DNA of 64,000 nucleotides, taken from NCBI RefSeq assembly GCF_030867095.1, contig NC_081824.1, forward strand, positions 120,474,162-120,538,161, read 5' to 3'. Below, piece after piece: positions 57,884-64,000 of the stretch. Under the pieces are notes generated by a model that had not been told where the DNA came from, did not search any database, and saw nothing but the letters and a program-made list of their open reading frames with translations. The position numbers and the translations under genes were made by a program. This DNA comes from Alligator mississippiensis. Its lineage: Eukaryota > Chordata > Crocodylia > Alligatoridae. How positions within the stretch are numbered: position 1 is the first letter of the stretch; each line of letters opens with the position of its first letter.

Positions 57884-60800
57884 AATTATTGCTTTTAGAA
57901 TGTACTGGTAAGACTAAAAAAATACAACAGAACTAACACAGCCTTACACAGTAGATAGGAGGGTTTGATATTTAAAAAATACTATTACAATTCATTTGAC
58001 TATAGAATTCAAGGCAAAATTCTCATAAGGGCCTTCATAAAAATGTACACTGTATGACTAAATAATGAAGAACTGCTATATGCACAAATTATCCCTTCAC
58101 CTACAGGAAGGGACCTTGTTTTTTCTCCATTGTTTCGTTATTTGAAACACACAAGATTTTAAGTGGTATGTCCCTGTACTTTCTGTTATCATCTTGTGCC
58201 AATTCCTTGTTTCAAGAACATTAAGGATATACAATTTCCCCCCTTTTTTAAACTAGAGAACAAACCTTCCTTGAGTGAAAATTTTACTCAAAAAGTTATG
58301 AATGGTAAGTCATGAATACTAAACCATGGAGTCATATTGCTCTGGGAAGTAAAATGAAATAATAATATAAGGTTCCAGGGACAATTGGTTCTTTAATTGT
58401 TGAAACTGAAGCACCTACCCAAAAGAGACTGCTGTAACAGGTATTTAATTAAAGAAAAAACAGAGAAGTGATTTAAAATGCAAACAAGAGAACAGCTCTG
58501 TCTTTGTCTTGAAATTACATAGTTCTGTTCGTATTTCTTTGGGAATCTTATGCCATTTGTAATTGTTTCATGGAATGAGAATGTGTTCAATTAAAAGCTA
58601 AAGATAGATTGTTTTAGAAAGCTATTTCTGAACAACAGAAAAAAATATGAGGGGTATTACTAGGAAGATTCAGACATTTGTGCAATTTATTTTGCTTAGC
58701 TACTTGAAGCAAATACAAGTTTTTAGTGGGAGTAGAGCAAAGGATTCCTCAACCTGCAAAGGCATGGTTAAGAGATAAAATGTGTGACAGAACTTCTACA
58801 GGGGACAAAGCTTATTTGGGTAGGAACTGTAATGCCAAATAATTCCATTAATATCCTTATGGACATAGTTTTCAGCATTAAGTAAGGGGTTATCTAGTTT
58901 GTGCAGTGCACAAATGGTTTTAAGCCTAAAATGAGGAATATTTGAGAGGCACAAGACACGTTAGAATAATTCTTAAAATACAATGATGGTTGCTTTATAT
59001 TAGCACTGCCTTTGGAAAAAAGGAATGGCTTTCCATGTATTTTGTTCCATTTTGTAGATCTGTTAAACAGACATAGGGATGGACAATGAATAGGTTTTGG
59101 ATGGGCAAAGGTAACAGTTTAAGCAGTGGGAATGGAGGAAAGGATTAAAAACAAAACAGCAAAGGGAAACAAGATGGAAAGAAAAGAAAAGAAGCAAATG
59201 TAAGAAATGACTGGTGTTTGAAATAAAAGTTCTTTTTTCCTAAAGAAAGCTTTGGAAGAAAAATGCTGGCTTGAACTGTGTTGACAACTGCCCATCCTCT
59301 TCAATGTGTACAGTAATAATTCCCTATCTACAGTATTTATACTACCAGTGTAAATACATGCCAGGAGCACACAATAGCAGAGATTGCATATACATTGTGC
59401 TAGGTATCCTATAAAGAGTCTGTGCTTAAGAGAGTTCAAAATCTGGATTTATAACAAAATGCAACATGTACCTGGAACAGACAAGTGAGGTAACATTTAA
59501 AAAAATATTTTCAGGCTATATGGACCTCTTTCTTTGCCTTCCACATGTTCTTTTATTGGAAGTTAACTCCGTCAAGATAAGGTAGCTCTGTAGGAACACC
59601 ACCTGAACTGATGCCCTTAAGACAAGAGACACTTAAGACTGTAGTATATAGTGAAAAGTTTGATTTAAGAATTTGCTGAATGATGCATTCAACTGAACCA
59701 CAGTACAGTCTTTAAAAATAGACAATCCACTGGCTAGACATAATTATGCTACAGCTATTACTACAAGTTCTTAATTTGAATGATTTATTTACAATTTGTC
59801 AATTTCACTGCATATACATATTTAAATTTTAGTGTAAAAGTTTATTTAATTAAAAAATTTGAATGTTTAAAAAAAATATTAACTTTTATACAAGTAGAGG
59901 TTTTATTTTTATTCCTCAAATGCTGATAGCAGAAGCAAAATTATTTTATTTTAACTTGGAAATATTTCAGTCCATTTTTAGAAAGGAATTTTTAAAATTC
60001 AAACTGCATGGACAACTATATACGGTAATTTTTTAAAAATCATATTCTCAAGTGTATCTAGTTACAAAGCACAGCATCTGTTTTTTTTTACAGCAATAAT
60101 TAGTCACATAACTGAAGTGATCTTAGGCCATCATCTTCCCTGGATTGCCTTGCATTTCTCCTTATGACTTGTATCTACTTTCACAGGCTAACAACTGACA
60201 AAGATATTGTGGAATTACAATTACATTGGCAACTTATCTTTAAAAATGTTATTTCACTATAGATTTTTCAACCTGTGTTACATGCAAATAAAAAGATTCA
60301 CGTTTTTATGCAGCTGTGAAGTCTGTTTTATACCCAAGGAATGCAGGTTTGCATGGAATGTATAAAAGCTAGCAGAAATGTTTTCATGGCATTTTAAAAA
60401 ATGAATTTGAACAGTTAGACTAGTATATTAACAACTATAATTACCTTGTTAGTCTACAACAACCCTAAGTGGAAAACTCTTATCTATTTACTGTCTAAAC
60501 AGAAATGCAAGCAAAAGGCAGCATACAAAGTAGAAAAACTGACTTAAATTTTCTTGTCACTCATTAAGAACAAGTAAGAGAATCTAATTAAAACCCAAAC
60601 AGCAAAACAAGGAGGATAAGGATTTCTAAACCGTGACCCATTTTAGTTTGATTACATTAGAAGGTACTTTCACAGAAGCCTACCAAAAAGGTAGTTTAAC
60701 AACATGGTTGATCAGCTCTCTCATTTGATCCAAAATCTTACATTTTTTAAATAGAGGATATCTATGTTTCTTTACAAGCTTAATCATGAATGTGATCTTG

Positions 60801-62996
60801 TACTATAGAAATAATTCAGCTACACAAACAAGGCACTAGCATAAATGGAGCATAGCCACAGACTACCAAACTAATTTCACTGGTAGCTAAAAGCCTAAAA
60901 TCTGGGTTTAAAAAAAAAAACAGCCCACAAATTAGGATTTACTGCTCATTGCACTTGCCATCAAAATAGATTTAAAATATTCCTGCTAACTTGCAAGAGA
61001 AACCTATTTGTGTGAGTTACTGATTTCAGTTAAGGATGAATCAACAATATTAAAATATTGTGCTGTTTTATTGGTGTAAAAATCACACAATTGCTAGTTC
61101 TGATTCTGCTGAGATACATCCATGCAATTTAACATCTACGATCCCACAGCCAGAAGAAGCTATTAAATAGAATATCTGCTGTTAGTCAGCAATTAATGCA
61201 AATTTACATATGAGATCAAAAGTTGTGTATCATACAATATACAACAAATCCTAATACAGTACATCAACCTGAAGAGCAGGATACACTCAGGGAACTCTGT
61301 TAATAGTGAAGCCTTTACGTGCCAGAAGAATAAGTCCGGGAGACAAGATGACAAAAAGGTAACCCAGGAGTCCTAAGAAGCAAACTGTTTAATTTTTTTG
61401 GCTGGGAATTAGAACTTCATAGAGGTATTGACACATTACTTGACAATACAATCTGTTACAGTAAGGACTGGTGGATGTGATCTGTTAATAAAAGGTAATG
61501 TGTGAAGCATGCAGTTACAGGTGGTGCTCAGGAAATGTGCAATCAATATACCAAGAATTAACACCCAATTCTTTCACAAAAGGGATCACTGAAAAAGATC
61601 CGTTAGGTATAGTATCAATTGTACCATTAAGTCATTTATATGCATGCGGCAGAATCAGGATCATGAGTGGACAAATGAACACCTGGCAATCTGGGGTCAC
61701 ATATTGTAGAGTACGTAAGAAAAACATGAAATAACCAAATGCATTTGATATGGCAAGGTAACCTGCAAGAACTCTGGCACCCAGAAGGATCTGGTTTATT
61801 GCAAGAGCAGGCCTTCTGGAATTGTGAATGACTTGCTGAATTGTGAAAGGTGGCTTGGGCAGTAAATTTTGATTGATGAGAACCAGGGTACATCCAGGGG
61901 GTGCAGTGCTACAGATGCACCTCCTTCAGTCAACACTGTAGAAGCAGAAGCCTGGGACGCTTAAGTCCCACAATTGGGTAAGAATACTCTCCTGTCCCCT
62001 CCATGTTCCCTCCCCACTCCTTGCTGCCGTTATCTCCAGTTACTCTGGGAACGAGGGTTTGGAGAGGCTCCAGAGCCACTCCTGCCTGCTCCAGCTGTGC
62101 CATAAGGGAAGCCAGGCTCAGTTATGGACAGCAGCAGAGGCAGTTCTCTTGACCCTGCACAGTCCCCGTTGGTGTTCCCTGCCAGTCCAGGAGCAGGCAT
62201 GGGAGAAGGGAACTTGTCCACTGCTACCCCTGCCTGGGCCTGGCTTCATGTGCAGGATAGGGATGGCTCTGGCACTTACCCCATGCCCCTTGGGTCAGCT
62301 GGGGACAGCAGAGACACTGGCTGCAATGGGTGACGGAGGGGGAAGGCGGGGACTTGCCTCTGGGCAGAGGGGAAGGGAAGTGATAGAAGATTGTTACCTG
62401 ACTGAAGAAGTAAAAGTCCCAAGCTACTGCAGCCATGGTGTGGTCTAACTGCCAGGGCAGCAGTAGAGGGATGAGGAAGCTGGGAGCAGGGGCTGCACTC
62501 ACACCTGCAATACTGGTCACTGCTCCCTCAACCCCCTTTCAAAATCCCTTAAGATAACATACTAGTTTTTCCTGTATTAAACCAATGTTGCATTTTAGGA
62601 GGCTATTTATGGTATATTATGTGCTTTAATGTTAAGAGTTAACTGGCTAGTTATCCTCTTCTCTAAGTGTGTTTTGTGACATGAAATATAGAAACCATTC
62701 TGAAATTCCAGTTTGAAGTTTTGGCCACTGAAGCTGTGCAAATAAATCCAACATATTGTTAAGAAAAATGGCAGGGAAGGCAGTGCCAAAATACACAACA
62801 TTCAAGGAAAAGATTGTGATTCTTTTTGTATTGAAATTAAGAAAATTAAATACATTAGTGAATAAACTGGACAGAACAGAACCACAAAATGTAATGTTCA
62901 ATAGAGTGCATTGAGCTGAATGCATGGATCTTTGAATAGGCTTTAAACCCAACCCCCCTTTCAAAATTAGTAAGTTCACAGTTAACGGCAGTTGGC
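57884..62996. other. Convergent intergenic space and presumed REPS1 3' UTR
   Basis: No coding region is supported here. The right part should be the minus-strand REPS1 3' UTR. Minus-strand AATAAA hexamers (TTTATT on the plus strand) cluster at 59784-59789, 59841-59846, 59902-59907 and 59908-59913, which would give a UTR of about 3.1-3.2 kb. The stretch 61890-62520 is GC-rich and unlike its AT-rich surroundings, so it is probably a repeat inserted in the UTR. Confidence 0.5.
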
Positions 62997-63065
62997 TTAT
63001 AGGTGAGAAAAGGGTCGAAGCTGCTCCAGTTGAACTTCTAAGGAGATTCTTTCTTCAAGAACATC
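62997..63065 (-). CDS. REPS1: REPS1 last coding exon (C-terminal coiled coil)
   Basis: On the minus strand an acceptor TTTTCTAG at 63066-63073 is followed by DVLEERISLEVQLEQLRPFS, then HL and TAA (stop at 62997-62999). REPS1 proteins, RalBP1-associated EH-domain adaptors of endocytosis, end in a RalBP1-binding coiled coil finishing in a closely similar LEQLRP-type tail. The heptad-like E/L spacing fits. In mammals REPS1 is the convergent neighbour downstream of ECT2L, which supports the call. The 5' coding part lies to the right of the window. Confidence 0.85.
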   Translation of the reverse strand, partial: DVLEERISLEVQLEQLRPFSHL

Positions 63066-64000
63066 CTAGAAAAGAAGGATAATTTTATTTAAAGTTCAAG
63101 TGAAATACTAGGATGAAAAAGAAATTCCACCTGTAAGTAAAATTGGGCAAACTGTCAGTTTTGGCCACCAATTTATAATTTTTCTAAGTTTTGGAAACAG
63201 ACTCTTTCCAGTTAATTGAAATAACTTTTATCTAATGAATATTCTTTATTTCTAAACGTTTAATATATTTAATTTAAATGATTTTAAAATGATTCTGTGT
63301 ATTTTGTACTTAATTTCATTAAAAAAACCCAAAAAACCTTTTCAGGGTTTGATTTCTTACTCAAATGGTGAAAAATATCACAATTACATCTCTAAATGCA
63401 TTGCTTCCAAGGCACTTCCAATTACCTTTTGTTTGGAACAGTGATATCAAATACAGATGATATCAGTCATCTCTTCTCTTGATTCTGCTGTAGTTGAAAG
63501 TAAGCCTATAAACAGACACGCAAGCAGATCATGTGGTGGGATGTACCCAGCACAGCTAATCTGCTTCTTTGGGGGAGACATCACCTGTAGTCCCACATGC
63601 ATCCTGCAGGACAGCATTCACGGTGCACCTCTTAAGTTGGGTACTGTGGTTTCCTTATTTTCAGAGATGCACAGAGACAAATTCCCCAGGCACATCTCTG
63701 CAGACAGGGAACCCTGGGATTCCTCACTTGGTGCAGAGATGTGCCTACAGATTCCAATTTGGGGCATGCTTTTGCAAACAGGGAAGCCTGAGAAGGCGTT
63801 CCTAGGGCTGGATCTTGTGAGCCCTGAAATACCCTGCAGGGAAATCCCTAGGGCATACAGGCTTGGACCCATCAACCTCTGGAAGTAGAGGGCAAGGCCC
63901 TAGAGATGCCTGTCTTCTCCCATCTTAAAACAAGTGTCCATCACAAAATAGTGGCAGAAATTAATACTACCTTGTCACAGGCAGAAGTCTATGCATTTGT
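63066..64000 (-). other. REPS1: REPS1 last intron, partial
   Basis: Sequence right of the REPS1 terminal exon, AT-rich at first, then a GC-richer block from about 63530 to 63900. A 143-codon plus-strand open frame in that block has no recognisable motif and is taken as chance or repeat-derived. I see no further exon before the window ends. Confidence 0.5.

Noticed and set aside
63457..63888. 143-codon open frame on the plus strand near the right edge
   Set aside because: No domain, no conserved motif, antisense to the REPS1 intron, and overlapped by frames on both strands in a GC-richer block; consistent with chance in a repeat.
1..64000. CRISPR arrays, tRNA or rRNA genes, bacterial operons
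   Set aside because: The direct repeats seen are eukaryotic transposon or minisatellite repeats; no regular repeat-spacer array and no cloverleaf with an intact anticodon arm was found by reading.

Overview
The window is a non-repeat gene body embedded in a dense mosaic of transposable elements from an amniote nuclear genome. The retrotransposons are overwhelmingly CR1 LINEs with ATCTATGAATCTATAAA-type tails, accompanied by several short non-autonomous hAT-like DNA elements and one solo LTR. That mixture, with these CR1 3' ends, points to a crocodilian (alligator-like) genome; a turtle is the main alternative. This is inference from repeat style, not from a species-diagnostic sequence.

Two genes are recognisable. 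From about 490 to 57,884 the plus strand carries twenty coding exons of ECT2L (epithelial cell transforming 2-like): F-box, a DUF4347-like middle region, a DH (RhoGEF) domain and a PH-like C-terminus. All exon phases agree, giving about 899 codons to a TGA at 57,769-57,771 with an AATAAA 107 bases later. From memory the family's length is about 900 residues, so only a short 5' coding part and the promoter lie left of the window. At 62,997-63,065 the minus strand carries the last coding exon of REPS1 (RalBP1-associated Eps domain protein 1), facing ECT2L tail to tail, the order also known in mammals. Its 3' UTR presumably runs leftwards towards about 59.8 kb.

Repeat layout: 1.27-1.74, 9.3-10.4 and 12.6-13.7 kb hold terminal-inverted-repeat elements with GC-rich cores; 4.35-5.3 kb is a GC-rich repetitive block; 5.3-7.0 kb is a plus-strand CR1 with a GC-rich insertion; 11.2-12.0 and 41.2-42.1 kb are two sister foldback elements with 8-bp target duplications; 14.8-15.5 and 52.3-53.1 kb are sister copies of another palindromic family; 15.7-18.85 kb is a minus-strand CR1 carrying a younger CR1 and a small DNA element; 24.5-25.6 kb is a CR1/SINE-like composite; 32.8-34.1 kb is a CR1 hit by two further insertions; 37.1-38.2 kb is the youngest-looking CR1, with a 371-codon open reading frame; 39.5-40.95 kb is a solo LTR. 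Three copies of a SINE-like repeat are folded back on themselves (12.3, 15.5 and 32.5 kb).

I found no CRISPR array, operon, tRNA, rRNA or convincing novel gene. The unusual content is the transposon architecture (nested insertions with readable target duplications, conserved palindromes inside the foldback elements), a very short ECT2L intron, and mobile elements landed within about 100 bases of ECT2L splice sites.
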